Source: Pogostemon cablin (Eukaryota > Streptophyta > Magnoliopsida > Lamiales > Lamiaceae). From it: a stretch of DNA of 64,000 nucleotides. Both the position numbers and the translations under genes were made by a program. The notes under the pieces were generated by a model. That model worked only from the letters and a program-made list of their open reading frames with translations, did no database searches and was not told the DNA's origin. Shown here piece after piece: positions 43,501 through 55,900 of the stretch (position 1 is the stretch's first letter; each line of letters starts with the position of its first letter). Where the stretch lies: positions 908,355 to 972,354 of the forward strand of contig CM042970.1 in NCBI GenBank assembly GCA_023678885.1, written 5' to 3'.

Positions 43501-44729
43501 ATCAGGCACTTTTGCAAAGAATCAGATGCATGCTGAGTAGTACATGTTTAAATAAGATCTTTTGGGGAGAATTAATTGCAACTGCAGCTTATTTGATCAA
43601 CTTATGTCCTGCTACAGCTCTAAGTTTTAAAACTCCAGAAGAAGTCTGGTCAGGTAAGGTCCCTAACTACTCACATCTTAGAGTTATAGGGTGTCAGGCC
43701 TATCTCCATGTGAAACAGGATAACCTGGAATCTAGAGCACTTAAATGTGTTATGATTGGTTACCCTAAAGGAGTAAAGTGGTATAAATTGTGGTGTTATG
43801 ATGAGAACGGGCTCTTGGTTAGTAGAGATGTTGTTTTTATTGAAAATAAGATGTCATTGATCAAAGATGATCAGAAAAGAGAGTCTGAGCTTGAGGTGGA
43901 GCCTCAAAACATGAACAGATCAGGTGAAAATGAAGAGAACTCCACTAACAGAGGTACATATGAAGTATCAAGGGTTAAAGAACAACCTAATACCTATCAA
44001 CTTGCTAAATCAGACAGAGAAGTAACTGAGATGAGTAGGATTTCATATGCAAGTTCAGTTGGCAGTCTTATGTATGCTATGGTTTGTAGTTGGCCTGATC
44101 TTGCTTATGTATTGAGTTTGATCAGTAGATTCTTAAGTTGTCCAGGGAAGCAGCATTGGGAAGCAGTCAAATTGGCTTTGAGATATGTCAAAGGAACTGA
44201 GCAAACTAGATTGAAATTTCAGAAAAGGGAAGCAAAATCAGAAGCTGTCATTGGATATGTTGATGCTGATTTTGCAGCAAATTTGGATTCTAGGAAGTCT
44301 CTTACAGGGTATGTGTTTAATATGTATGGTACATCAGTGAGCTTGAAGGCAAGCCATCAGTCTGTAGTGGCATTATCAACTACAGAAGCTGAGATTATTG
44401 CCCTGACAGAAGTAATTAAAGAAGGAGTATGGCTTGTTGGTTTGCTGAAAGAATTGGGGGAATATCAGGATACTGTAGTGGTGTATTGTGACAATCAAAG
44501 TGCAATACACTTAGCTAAGTATCAGGGATATCATGAAAGAACCAAACACATTGATGTTAAGCTATACTTTGTGAGAGATATGGTGGAAAGTGGATTTGTT
44601 GAAGTAAGGAAGATTGATACAGCTGTGAATCCAGCTGATGGTCTTACTAAAGCATTGCCAGCATCTAAATTTGAGTTGTGCAAGACTTTAGTTGGTATGT
44701 ATGAAGACATAGAGGTTGCTGCTCCTTAA
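43497..44729 (+). CDS. Element E integrase end fused to RNase H, RT core deleted in frame
   Basis: A 410-residue open frame. Residues 1-130 are the integrase C-terminal region (MNQALLQRIRCML, then WSGKVPNYSHLRVIGCQAY). After an acidic linker the text goes straight from QPNTYQLAKSDREV to MSRISYASSVGSLMYAM, which in complete elements lies after the RT active site. So the RT fingers and palm with YVDD are missing, yet the frame is kept through RNase H (VDADFAANLDSRKSLTGY, then CDNQSAIHLAK and NPADGLTKALP) to the normal end. A functional polymerase is not possible. Confidence 0.85.
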   Translation: MNQALLQRIRCMLSSTCLNKIFWGELIATAAYLINLCPATALSFKTPEEVWSGKVPNYSHLRVIGCQAYLHVKQDNLESRALKCVMIGYPKGVKWYKLWCYDENGLLVSRDVVFIENKMSLIKDDQKRESELEVEPQNMNRSGENEENSTNRGTYEVSRVKEQPNTYQLAKSDREVTEMSRISYASSVGSLMYAMVCSWPDLAYVLSLISRFLSCPGKQHWEAVKLALRYVKGTEQTRLKFQKREAKSEAVIGYVDADFAANLDSRKSLTGYVFNMYGTSVSLKASHQSVVALSTTEAEIIALTEVIKEGVWLVGLLKELGEYQDTVVVYCDNQSAIHLAKYQGYHERTKHIDVKLYFVRDMVESGFVEVRKIDTAVNPADGLTKALPASKFELCKTLVGMYEDIEVAAP

Positions 44730-44750
44730 AAGCAGCAAAGTTGGGGAGAA

Positions 44751-45368
44751 TGGATCATCTTGAGCATGCATACTTCTAAGATGGAGATTGATAGCAATAG
44801 AAGCATGCATGAGGGTTAATGACACGTGGATTATGATCATTGGAGGATTGAGAATGATCATAACATGTTGCATGTGATCCGGAAGCAAGAAGGATCAGTT
44901 GAAACAAACAAACAACTCAACTGTCAAAACTGCCAATTTGGAGCAGTGTTGAGCAGCCGACTTTGGAGCAGTTTTTGAGCGGTTTGTCGAGCTACCTGGA
45001 GCCGGTTAGATGGCTGCATCTAAACTACTAAGTGAGGGCTATCTAGTGGAGGTTTAACCGGATCAATAGGTTGAGGGGTTAGCTAGATATAAGGGCTTAA
45101 AGTTGCTTGATCGCATCAGTTTTTACACTGAGTTTGACAGTTTGCTAGCTTCATTTTTCTTCTTCTTGTTATAGATTGAGATAAATCCAATCTGAGTTGT
45201 AATCATTGAGTGATAATAAAGTTTCTTCTCCCCAAAGTGTATGTAGGATATTCAAATCCGAACCACTATACATCTTTGTGCAAGCTTTATATTTCATTTT
45301 CAAGTTCTATCATTTTATGTGTGCATATTCTTGAGAGTTTGTGAGATTCTTGTGCGTTTATTACGTCA
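44751..45368 (+). repeat. 3' LTR of copia element E (618 bp)
   Basis: It starts TGGATCATC after the purine tract AAGTTGGGGAGAA and ends TTTATTACGTCA. The sense R-region phrase CCGAACCACTATAC lies at about 45260. The start is set by the polypurine tract only. Confidence 0.7.
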
Positions 45369-45622
45369 ATAATAGACTAATATCCATATTAAAATATATA
45401 AAAAATCGAAATTTCTCCAACATATGTAACTGTGGTTTTTACTCATGATCAATGGTCCACCAATATATGTTCATTTTTCTTTCTTTGCTCTGTCTATCTT
45501 GATAATTTTCATAACATTGAAATTGATGAAAGTTTGTACTTTTGAATGGAGTAATTCAACAAATTATTAGGGGGGAGGATGTAGTACAGCAAAAAAAATT
45601 GACAGGACAAGAACTAATTTTG
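45369..45622. repeat. Segmental duplication, 5' flank of WAK-B2
   Basis: Partner of 30403-30662. Its left edge coincides with the end of element E, which shows that the block to its left (start codon and proximal promoter of WAK-B2) was lost at the insertion. Confidence 0.9.
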
Positions 45623-46514
45623 CTGGAAATTACCTCAAATTCTCATCTCTTGAACTGATAGTAATCACATCAAATTGACAGCATCATGGTCAAATTTACA
45701 AATAAGAATCGGCAAAATGAGAAAAGATTTTATTTGTTGTTAGGCCTATAAAATCGAATACATGATCAACTCAAACAAACCTTAACAAACAACCATGTAT
45801 CATTCGAGCTCAAAATCGATTTTAAAATTCTTAAGGAACTTGAGTTTGATTATAGCTTAACAATGGGACTCAAACAGTACAAAGGTTTGCTCAACTTTGT
45901 TCGTTTACGTCCCTAGCAAAGTTCGACTACATGTCCAACTCATGTAACGGGAAGAATAAAACATACCTTGTTTTTCAGCTTTATTTTGCGAGCTTGTGAA
46001 TCAAGATGTAATCTGAACTGTGGATGTTCGTCAGATGATTGAGCTTACAGAGTTCAAAAGATTTAAGAGACTATACATTTAAAAAATTTAATAGTAGTAC
46101 TCATGAATTTAAAAATGGCCAAGGATTAATAAAGTGAAGTATGATTACTAATAAATGAATAGACAGGAATATATACATATATCCCAGTGGAAATTGAAAG
46201 TCAAATTTGGCATTCACGGGGTTCTTATATCTTAATTTAAGTGAAAGTGAACAGTTACACTTGGAAAAGTTAGATAATTAGACAAATTAAGTTTACCAAG
46301 ACAATCAGAACCGTTTCGGATAGCACATTCATTTGACTACTGTGAAAATGTATCTTTGGAGCGAATGAGGGAGTATTAAAATGAAGTTTATTTAGCATCT
46401 TCATCTCTAGGAAAATGATGAACCACAAATGACAAAATAAAATACAAGAAAGTAATTAGATGGCAAAGGAAAAACACGACAAGGAGAAATAAAAACGACG
46501 GAATCATGACGTAT
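45623..46514. other. AT-rich intergenic DNA between WAK-B2 and WAK-C
   Basis: No coding region. The stretch 46190-46310 (TGTCAAATTTGGCAT-like, ACACTTGGAAAAGTTAGA) is echoed upstream of WAK-C at about 50815-50915, so ancestral WAK flank is present. The last 130 bases resemble the WAK-B 3' UTR. Confidence 0.45.
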
Positions 46515-48040
46515 TTAGGAGTGAACGAGCAATGATCGGTCAGGCTCTGGTGAGTAGGGTGCGATGGTATCGGAATGCATGCTTCCTGAAATGCTAGAGA
46601 AGTCACAAGATTCATCAGCAACCTCATTAGTACAAGGAAACACCCTCTTCCTTGTGCATGTGAATCCCTTCCAACATCAATGCAACTTCCTTCATTGTTG
46701 GTCTTCTCTCACCATTCAAATGCAGGCATCTTCTTGCCACCTCTGCTATTTCTGTCTTCCACTCTTCCAGGACCCTCGCATCAACGATCTCAAATAATTT
46801 GTTTTCCTCCATTGAATGCAAGAAACTTCTTCCTGCTTCCACTCTCTCTAATGTTATTGCTTTCTCTCCTCTCAATAGCTCTACCATCACAACACCAAAA
46901 CTGCAGACGTCACCTTTTCTGTGAACTGGCTTGATCTGAAGTACTCATGTATCCAAAGGTGCCTACCACTCGCGTTGTCATGTGAGTTTGATCAATGGAA
47001 ACTGACTTTGATGTGCCAAAATCTGCAATCTACAATCCTTCCATCCGTCAACATTCCTTTGTAAACAGTACCTTGACCACCACGACCTAGAATAAGACTT
47101 TCACTGTAATGGCCCGTCGCCTGACTCAGCTCTTTGGAAGTAAACAGGGAGGCCATTCTGAGTGGCAGACAAGACAAGTGCTGTTCCAACAATAAGCCTC
47201 CATTTCGCTTAAAAAACTTGCGTCTTCTGTTGGTCTTGATTCTTTCTCTGATGACTCTGGTGGACTTCCATGCCACCAACAGCAAAATGAGGCCACCCAG
47301 CAAGCTGATGAATGCTACATGAGATTTATTATTGTTATGGTCTTTTCTTATCGAGCGCAAGCACTCATAAGAACCTTGGATATTCAAACTTGAATTGCTA
47401 CATCCACTGTGAAGATACGGGTTCCCCTGGTAACCGTACGGGCAATAGCAATATTTGGTTGAAGATGGATAATCATATCCATTACTCCAGTCCAAAGCAT
47501 GACTATAATAGTTATATGACCGATCCAAACTACAAACAGAATTAATTACTCCTATTATAGAACTTGAGGGACTCAAGATATCTTTTGCCGTAATCATCAG
47601 GTTGCGTGAGCCAAAAATCATCAGAGTAAGTGCAGGTATTATCACTAAGACCTTTCAGTGCACCGAATTCCCACTCAAGCACCAAGTCTTATCGACGGGG
47701 AACACATGTCCGCTGGAGCCATGGATATTGTTAGCAACAGAACTCTTATAAATTGTTGTCTGGCAGCAGTTAACGCCGTTGCAACTTTTTCTGGTGGAGT
47801 TGGCATCACATATAGCGGTGCACCCTCTACAACCAATGAGTTGAAGCGCGCAGAGATGGAGAAAGGAGTTCCCTCCTGGGATATAGGCACAGAGACATTT
47901 CGCAGCTCATCAGAGCAATTCACAGGCCACACTTACTATCACTGTTCCACCTAATGAAATATTCAGTGCTTCCATATTGATGCCACTCAAGAATGGCATT
48001 GGAGGATTGAAAGAGTTATTGCACAAAACTGTGAAGGAGG

Positions 48041-48045
48041 AATTC
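48041..48045. repeat. Target site duplication AATTC, left copy
   Basis: AATTC at 48041-48045 and 50055-50059 flank the solo LTR exactly within the WAK-C GUB_WAK coding text. Confidence 0.9.
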
Positions 48046-50054
48046 TGTCACGCCCCAAATTTTCTAAGCAAGGGAAATTTCCACATTATACTAAAATAGT
48101 TTAAATAGGGCATGACCAATACAACTAATTAATCCATCAACTCCTAAACAAAGATAAAGGACTTTAAATTAGGGATTAGTCCTATAAGTTCATACAACCT
48201 TTAAACATATAATTCAAGTAAAAGAGAATAAATAAGGGGGTAGGTCCTTTACGTTTGCAAAATTCTTAAAGTAATAAAGCATCAAACTCAACCTTCCTTG
48301 CCATACTCCACTTTCGGAAATTTAAAGTAAAAATGAGCAAATAATTCGAATAAATGAAGTTAAATAGAGGGGTGGTCTTGTAAGTTTATTTTGAGAATTT
48401 ATAACATACCAACAAACAGCACTTCCGTATACATTAAACAAAATAAAACCAAACATATGGGACAACTTTATCACTCTTGTCAAAACAACACCCTCAATTG
48501 ACTATTACTAGACAAACTCAAGTATTAACAAAACTTAAAAATTCACCATGTCATTATTTTAAATGAGATATTAAATAAATATTATTCTTGCAGTAGACAA
48601 ACAAGACATAAATTTTAGCATAAATCACACGTGCATCTTGCGAGATCTTTACAATTAAGGGAAATAAGAGTAATTAATGAAACTTTCAAGTTTTGAATCC
48701 ACAAACATAATTGAAAATCAATTAACACACTCACGCCACCACTCAACCACATGAACGTATTCGCAACAAATATAGCAGCAACATAACTTTCCCACTACAT
48801 CCCATGACTTCTAAACACCACCACAGCCTGAAAATTTAAATTAATAACTTTGGCAATCAAGTCAAATGACATGTAATACCAGAAAACTTATTGCAATTAA
48901 TCTGAACAGACTCAAGTCTTATTACTCAATACCAACACAAAGTTCACTACTGCAGCCGTATTTCCATGAACTCGAACATGTGTTATATTTTATAAAAATT
49001 ATATTAAATCTCCTCTTGCCAACGCGCCCCCACTTGTACGCTACCGCCACGCTAACCTGAAAGGGGGAGATAATTGGGAGTGAGCAAACCACCGCTCAGT
49101 GAAATAAATTACGCACTATTTATCATTCAAACGCTATTACGAGTGAAACAGAAATTCTTACACTTGTAACTTAAAACATCATATCATGTTGGTAAGCACC
49201 TTTCGGTTCAATACTCATGTTGGCAAGCACCTTTCGGTTCAATACCCATGTTGGCAAGCACCTTTCGGTTCAATACCCATGTTGGCAAGCATCTTTCGGT
49301 TCAATACCCATGTTGGCAAGCATCGCGATTCAATACCCTTGACTTGTACTTAATAATTCATGGATAACATAGCATGTTCATGTATAGTCACATCATGTAG
49401 GGTTTTAAATACATAAATAACACATAATAAATCCCACCTTAAGCACTTGATCTAGCAAGACGAATACTCCGATCTCCTCTAACTCGCCTTACCCTCGCCG
49501 CCTATACTCACGATAACAAAAGGAAGAACGATCAAATCCCGTTTCCAAAACTCGATAAGAAACTAAATTCCGCTACTCATAGTGTAAGGACGAAGATAAA
49601 ATATCAAAACGATTACTGAAACTATTCCTTCTTGGATGAAATGAAAGAACAGGGTCATAGTTGATTAAGAAGGAAAAGAAGAAATTGATTGCACGACTAA
49701 AATCGTAAAGATAACGATCCGTTCATGGAGGAGGAGTGAGTATCGGTTTTACCTGGAGAGAGAGAGTTTGCGTTGTTGTTGTTGACGTGAGAAGAATAGA
49801 ATAGATTATATGATGGGGAGTAATAACGCGGTTGCAGCGAAGCTATGTATAGAAAAGATTGAAAGATATTATCTTGTCTAAATTTACGGAGTGATAAGAA
49901 AAGACATGATTTGGAGATCTTCTGAAATCTTAACCAAATAATTCAGATCTCCTCTCTCTCTATTTCACGTCGAAAAAGGGTTTTCATTATGGGACTTTAG
50001 AAGTTGGGCTTTAAAAGGATTCGATCTTGGGCTTGAAGTTTTTCGGATGTTACA
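48046..50054 (-). repeat. Solo gypsy-type LTR in WAK-C (2,009 bp)
   Basis: On the minus strand it starts TGTAACATCCG and ends GGGGCGTGACA, the ends of many plant gypsy LTRs. The 5-bp duplication AATTC is perfect and no element genes lie inside. A tandem repeat sits at 49184-49325. Confidence 0.85.
49184..49325. repeat. Tandem repeat of about 32 bp, five copies
   Basis: CATGTTGG(T/C)AAGCACC followed by TTTCGGTTCAATAC(C/T) recurs at about 49184, 49216, 49248, 49280 and 49312 (last one shortened). There are no spacers, so it is a minisatellite within the solo LTR and not a CRISPR array. Confidence 0.9.
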
Positions 50055-50238
50055 AATTCGCACTGCAGTTGGGACCAATTCCAAATGGATACGGAACGGC
50101 CACCTGTCCACACGTTTCATTGCAACCAGGCTTGGACAGGGATATGGCAACACTCATACCAATGCCCAACCATACATAGGAAAACACATGGATTAATGCT
50201 AAGCTCAACTTCATAATCATCTGCACAATTAATGCCAT

Positions 50239-52941
50239 TTCTAGGATAAATTAAATCCCAATCATTTACACAACACAACATGCCACTAACATCCTGAAAG
50301 AAAAATGGTTTTCTTTTTTTTTTTTTCCCTAAAGACACATGAGCAGAACATTTTCATCATCAACTTTTTAAGCCAATCATTTAAATTAGTTAATGTCCAA
50401 CATAATTCAAAGACATTCTTAAACCAAATTGCTAGCAAAAAATTAAGTGAATCTCACAAATTCCAGTACTCATCTCACTGACTGATCTCTATAATTACAT
50501 CAAATAGACAACTAATGCAGAATTTTATATGAACTGGCTAAAATAAGAATGTTTGGAGTCCTTTTGGTGTTTGTTAGTCCTAATAATTGGATCGACAGTA
50601 TATTTACTTTACAAAGTGTAATTTTTATAAGAATTAAGAATGGAGTATATAATAAGAAATTAAGAATAACAGCATACCTTCTCTGTAGATTTATTTAGCT
50701 CAAAGTACACCTTCCCTGAAACCTGCTAAACGATTCAGCTTAGAGAATTAATACAGATACTTATATTAATTAAACTCTACTGTGACTACTTTTAATCAAA
50801 GAATGAGCCAGAAATTCAAATGTCAAATTTGGCATGCCTTTTATAATCTTTCTTATTTAAGTAAAAATTTACACTTGGAAATATTACATTAAGGAGACAA
50901 ATTAAGTCTATCAAGTCAAATAAAATGATGCAATATTGTTTCAAATAATCAATTAATAAAGACTAAATGAGCGAGTTAATTAAAGACTACTGTCAGTGAG
51001 AGTCATTCACACTCTCAAATATTTTTCTTTTTCTTTTTATTTCTTTCCAAATTAGATAGGTTGCAAAGTCATGAGTTGACGACAAAGATTAGTATTTATA
51101 ATTAGTGCTACTAGAGTCTAGAGAGAGAATGTTATTTCAATTTTATGTTATTGATTCTCTTGCCTTCTCAGTATTTTCTATGCGTTTCCCCTTTATTTAT
51201 AATACATGCAGGCTTTATAATCTCATTAATCTAGCTATTTTCTTTGGATTAGGCAATTATTGAGGATTTATCATATACATATCTAAGAAATTAACAAGAT
51301 CATTATAATTTTGCAGTAAATCAATACGAAAGTGGGATTTTAAATTAAATTGTAAAATATAAGAAAGGCTAACTAGATAAAGAATAATAAGGTGGAATTA
51401 ATATTCAATGATTAATACTCCAAATTACAAAATAACTAGAGTGGAAAAAGAAAAAAAAAACTACGACAATAATTAATTTGTTGGTTTGGGAGGAATCATG
51501 TAGTGGGAGATGGAAAGTAATGAGTATGGGGTGATGGGTGTCACAATTCATACAAAATACTGAAATAGTACTAACATCTCGTAACATTTATACAAAAATT
51601 TACTTGGGCAGTATTTTAAAAGTTTGTACCATGTTTTTTTTTTTTTTATTTGTTCACTAAAGTTTCCCGCTTCTAAGATTAGTAAAAAATTCATAATAAT
51701 TACTCTTTCTCATACAATTTATTTTAAAAAAACTTCTACTACTTAACATATTTAATATATTTTATTATTTATTTATTTTTTAAAAATATTATAATATCTT
51801 TAAGAATTAATATTTTCTTAATTTCCGTGTCTTATTAAAATGAAAACAAATAAAATAAGAAAGGAATAATGTATATGGAACTACTATTTGATACTCTATT
51901 GTTGGACTTATACATTAATTGTAGTTCCATTTCATTTTTAATTTGAATTAATGTCATGTTATTTTGCTTTCAAAAAATTACGAAAGAGAATTTATGTGAA
52001 AATTCAAGTATAAAATACTATAGAGTTCGCTTCTTGTCTTTGATGTAAAAATTGTATATTTTAATTAATAATAATATTGAAAATGTAAGCTGAACTATGA
52101 ATGGTATAAATATAATTAAGGATATAAGTTCTTATATAAAAGAATATATAACATCAAATACAAATGTGTATAATTTTCGAAAAATGTAGGATTTGATGGA
52201 ACTATGTCATCGCAGACACGCAAACTATTGCCTAAAATATATAAATTAAGATGCATTGGATATCGGTATGATAATCTAAACTATTTATTTGCATATGATT
52301 TAACTAATATATAAATCTTAAAATTAAGAGTTAAACTAGGTGCAATTGGTGTACTTAATTGATATAAATCATGAAATTAAAAAATTACTTTATAATAGTT
52401 TTTAGATTAAAATAAAATAATTAAAATTAAAAAAAATTAATTATACTAAAAAACCTATAAACCCCTTAAAAGTGAATAAAATAATGTAGTATACAATAAA
52501 TTGTATAAATTATTAGATAAATTTGTTATTACTAATAATGTCCTTTTTCTTACAAAATACTCACATAAAGTGATTTTGTACGCGAATGATTTAATTTTAA
52601 GAAGTATGAATGATTGCATTAAGTGAGCATATCATTAGGTAAATCATTAGATAAACATGTATGAAAATATCGATTAAGGTCTTCTAATAATTACAACTCA
52701 TTTACCCAAAAATGTATTCATGTCTTGAGCTCGTAAATAAGACCTTCAAGAACAAAAAAATATCCTAGGTCTAACATTTGTATATAATATAAAGCTCCAA
52801 GGCTAAAACTCACTCCCATTTCGAAGTATATTTGAGGGAGAACTTGCCTATCTCAGAATCTCTCAACGATTTGAACATTCCAAAGTCTACCGTAGCTTGA
52901 TTCTTGGGTTTCTGTGTTTTTAGTTCAACTGCTATTTGAAT
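50239..52941. other. AT-rich intergenic DNA between WAK-C and the TTC5-type gene
   Basis: The first 700 bases include WAK 5' flank related to that of the other copies. The rest is AT-rich with no supported gene, RNA or element. The last 130 bases (52810-52941) are probably the 5' UTR of the TTC5-type gene; no clear TATA box was chosen. Confidence 0.4.
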
Positions 52942-55900
52942 ATGAGCAGTGAGATCAAAGGAAATGCAGAAGATCTATTTACGAAGGCCTCAAAGGCTGT
53001 CGATGCGCTCTATAACATTCGTGACACCTATTTCCCGACAAACCCAGATGAGAAAACCTCGAAGCTCTTTACGGAATCAAATATTGCCCTCCAATTGCTC
53101 GATAAAATTTCCCCAGGTTTCTCTTGTTCGAATACCGTTGATTTTGATATTTGTTTCTAGTCTAATGCTTACCTGTGTGCTCAATTGATGGTTTTTGGTG
53201 CAGAGAAGAGGAAGACGCCGTGTGAAAGGGCTACTTATGAGTATTTGAGAGGAAAAGTACTGGATGTTTTCCCCGATTATAAGAAAGAAGCGGAGGATCA
53301 TCTCTCCAAAGCTGTAAGTAGTATCTTAAAGGGTTGCAGTTGCAGTCTTTTTATGTTATCTTGGGTACTTGCTATTTTTAATTTCTTAGTGCTACAGCTA
53401 AACTACATGGGATCGTTGAATGGAATAGAGAACTTATAAACTGGATAGTATGTTCCTTAATATATTCACATTATGATGTTTGAGGTAGATGTGACATATT
53501 CCAATGCTAATCCAGATTAATGCCCTTTATGCTAGAAATCAATGATTTAAAGAATAAAGCATATTCTACTTGATTTCTTATCTAGGCTTTATTGACCTTT
53601 CTGATTGGGGCAAGCTATTTAACTTGGGAAATGATCAAAAACTTTAATAGGACATTAATTTTCCTATTTCTTAGTTAGTCTATTATCAATAGTTTTCCCA
53701 GCCCTTCTCATTCAAGTAGTGTAACACTAACAGTTTATATGTAAAACTTATCAACTAAAGATAGAGAGTAGAAACAATTGAAAATGGACCTCCAGTGTTT
53801 TCAAGAGGGGATTAGGGATCTCTGTTGGCTAAGTTGGGGGAAGATTTAGCACATCCTAAAGTAGCCTTATTCAAATGTGTGTGTCGGTGCATTTTAGATT
53901 TTGATGCAGTTGGACATATCTTTCTGATTGTCAAGTGTTGTAATTCTTATCTCTAATCTTGTTAGAGCATTTTGATGTTTGTGGGTTTTATTTCATAATT
54001 TTTGCTGATTCTTATAGTTATATTCTTACTATAGGTGAAATTAAATCCTTCATTAGCAGATGCTTGGTTAATCTTAGGTGACTGCATTTGGAAGAAAGGT
54101 GATCTAGTTTCAGCAAAGAATTGTTTTACTCTTGGCTTAAGCAAGGTCATTTTCTTTAATCCTTTGATTTTGATGGAGGACAGTTAACCTCTGTATCTAT
54201 ATGGGTTTTCTTAATGTTGAAATATACAATTTTCAGGGTCCCCATAAAGGGCTTCTTTGCCAGTTATCAATGCTTGAAAGAAGAATGGCTCAAGGCAAGA
54301 TTGCAACTTGTTTATTGTTACTTTTGTTAAAATTTCAGTATAGCTGGGCTAAGCTTTGCTCAGATTAGCAATGTACATACGTATTCCAGGTTCTGAGGAC
54401 CAGGTAAAAATTGTTGATGAAAGCATAAAGCTTGCAAAAGAAGCTATCGCTCTAGATGTTAAAGATGGAAACTCTTGGTGTAAGTGTTAACAATTTCCTT
54501 AAAATTGGCACTTGTTGAATTGCATTATGTACTTATTATGTTCTAATTTAGAATCCCTTTGGTGGGTTTCTTGTTCTAGTCTTGCATCTAATTTTTCTCT
54601 TTCCTTTCACACAGATAACCTAGGGAATGCCTGTCTCACATCATTTTTTGTCACTGGAGCTTGGGATTATGAAAAGCTTCTCCGGTCTTTAAAATCATAC
54701 CAACATGCTGTGCGTATAATGTTTGATACACCATCCTCGTCAATTCTGTGGTAGCATTTCCTTTCAAGCTTCTGTAGGCTTCCATAACCTTTTTATATTT
54801 TCCAGGAAAAAGATGAAAGAATGAAGTCTAACCCTGACCTCTATTTCAACTGTGCTATTGTAAGGATCTTTCTTCTGTTTCAGTTTCTTTCAAATGTTTA
54901 AGTAGATAAACAGTAAAAAGTCTATTGTTTTATGTATATATTTATGTTCACTGCCTATTGTCAGCACCCTTTGTTGTCATACTGCGATCCTGTCCTGTCA
55001 GCTTAATCTTACACAAATATAATATCTGCTTATTAAAAATATTCTATGTTCAATAATTTCTTCTCTGATTGCCTTTTTTTTCCCCTGCTAATATGTTATG
55101 CACCATATTTATTCTCATTCCAATAATTACAGATCCTTGGTTATTTACTTTCTGTTGTGATAGGTAAACAAATATTTAGAAAACTATGAGAGAGCACTGA
55201 GTGGGTTTGAAGCTGCTGCACTGCGGGATCCTGGTCTGAATGCCATGGAGGAAGTTCAGAAGATTGTTCGCTTTCTTGACAAAACAGAGTCTTTACTTCA
55301 AGTAAAATTCTTGTGTAGTAAAATAACAAATTAATAACCATTTTTTTGCTACTATGAATCGTGCTGGTCATTCTTATTCCTTATAAGATTCAGTAAGTCT
55401 TAATTACTTTGTTCAGGCTGAATACGTGTACAGATTAGCAAGAAAAAATAGAAGATTGAAAAAGTTGTAAATGATTTACTGGATGATAATATAGTTATGA
55501 TAAATGTTGGATTGCTAACCAACTAAATATTCATATCTTTGTTGGTTCAACACGTGTATTTTCTAAATGTTTTCTATTTTTAATGATCTGGCTGATTGCT
55601 TACATTTGTGTATCAGACCTTTGAATGCTATTTCTTTTAAGGCATTCGTATGATGCAGTTCAATTTCTAATGTGCGATTCTTACCCAGGGACAGACCAAA
55701 GTGAAACGACTTGCTTCTTTGGCATCATCACTCAGTAGTGTCCAGTGTAAGCATTGCGTAGTTACCTTAGTTTATGTGAAAGATGGTTTGGTGTATAATT
55801 CAATTGTCCAAGGTTAAACATGTATCATTTTTCCTGCTAGTGAATGCTTCATACAGAAGGGAGACCATAGATTGTCTGTCGGAAGGTCTGAACAAAGCAG

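Larger units (their letters stand above)
41491..45368 (+). mobile_element. Copia element E with a rearranged 5' end
   Basis: Gag, protease, integrase and RNase H run in copia order, ending in a 3' LTR at 44751-45368. The 5' LTR is almost absent: about 40 bases matching the LTR end (ATTCTTGTGCGTTTATCACGTCA at 41632-41654) precede the primer site, and before that 41491-41615 is an antisense piece of another copia LTR. The element took the place of the 5' half of WAK-B2 and its proximal promoter, whose distal flank resumes at 45369. Confidence 0.8.
46515..50238 (-). pseudogene. WAK-C: wall-associated kinase pseudogene with deleted kinase core and solo LTR
   Basis: From the minus-strand start (MALIVQM, 50238): signal peptide, CGQVAVPYPFGIGPNCSAN (GUB_WAK), then a 2 kb solo LTR (48046-50054), the rest of GUB_WAK (VNCSDELRNVSVPIS, about 47930-47820), a shortened EGF-like part, a membrane helix (FISLLGGLILLLVAW) and the P-loop GRGGQGTVYKG. 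The text then jumps from DGRIV to IADFGTSKSVS at about 47030: kinase subdomains II-VI with the catalytic Lys and HRD loop are deleted. C lobe pieces follow (46627-46890, MRPT-like ERRPTMKEVA) to a TAA at 46515-46517. Frame breaks occur near 46900, 46990 and 47680. Its extracellular part is closer to WAK-A than to WAK-B. Confidence 0.88.

Noticed and set aside
49184..49325. Possible CRISPR-like array
   Set aside because: Units follow each other without unique spacers, and this is plant nuclear DNA; it is a minisatellite.
53962..54150. Minus-strand frame over exon 3 of the TTC5-type gene
   Set aside because: It is the reverse reading of a spliced plus-strand exon.
55417..55470. Alternative exon after 55416 (AG acceptor, AEYVYRLARKNRR then TAA)
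   Set aside because: It would end the protein before the OB-fold domain; the exon at 55689 keeps the frame and the family pattern. It could be a minor splice form, but nothing supports it.
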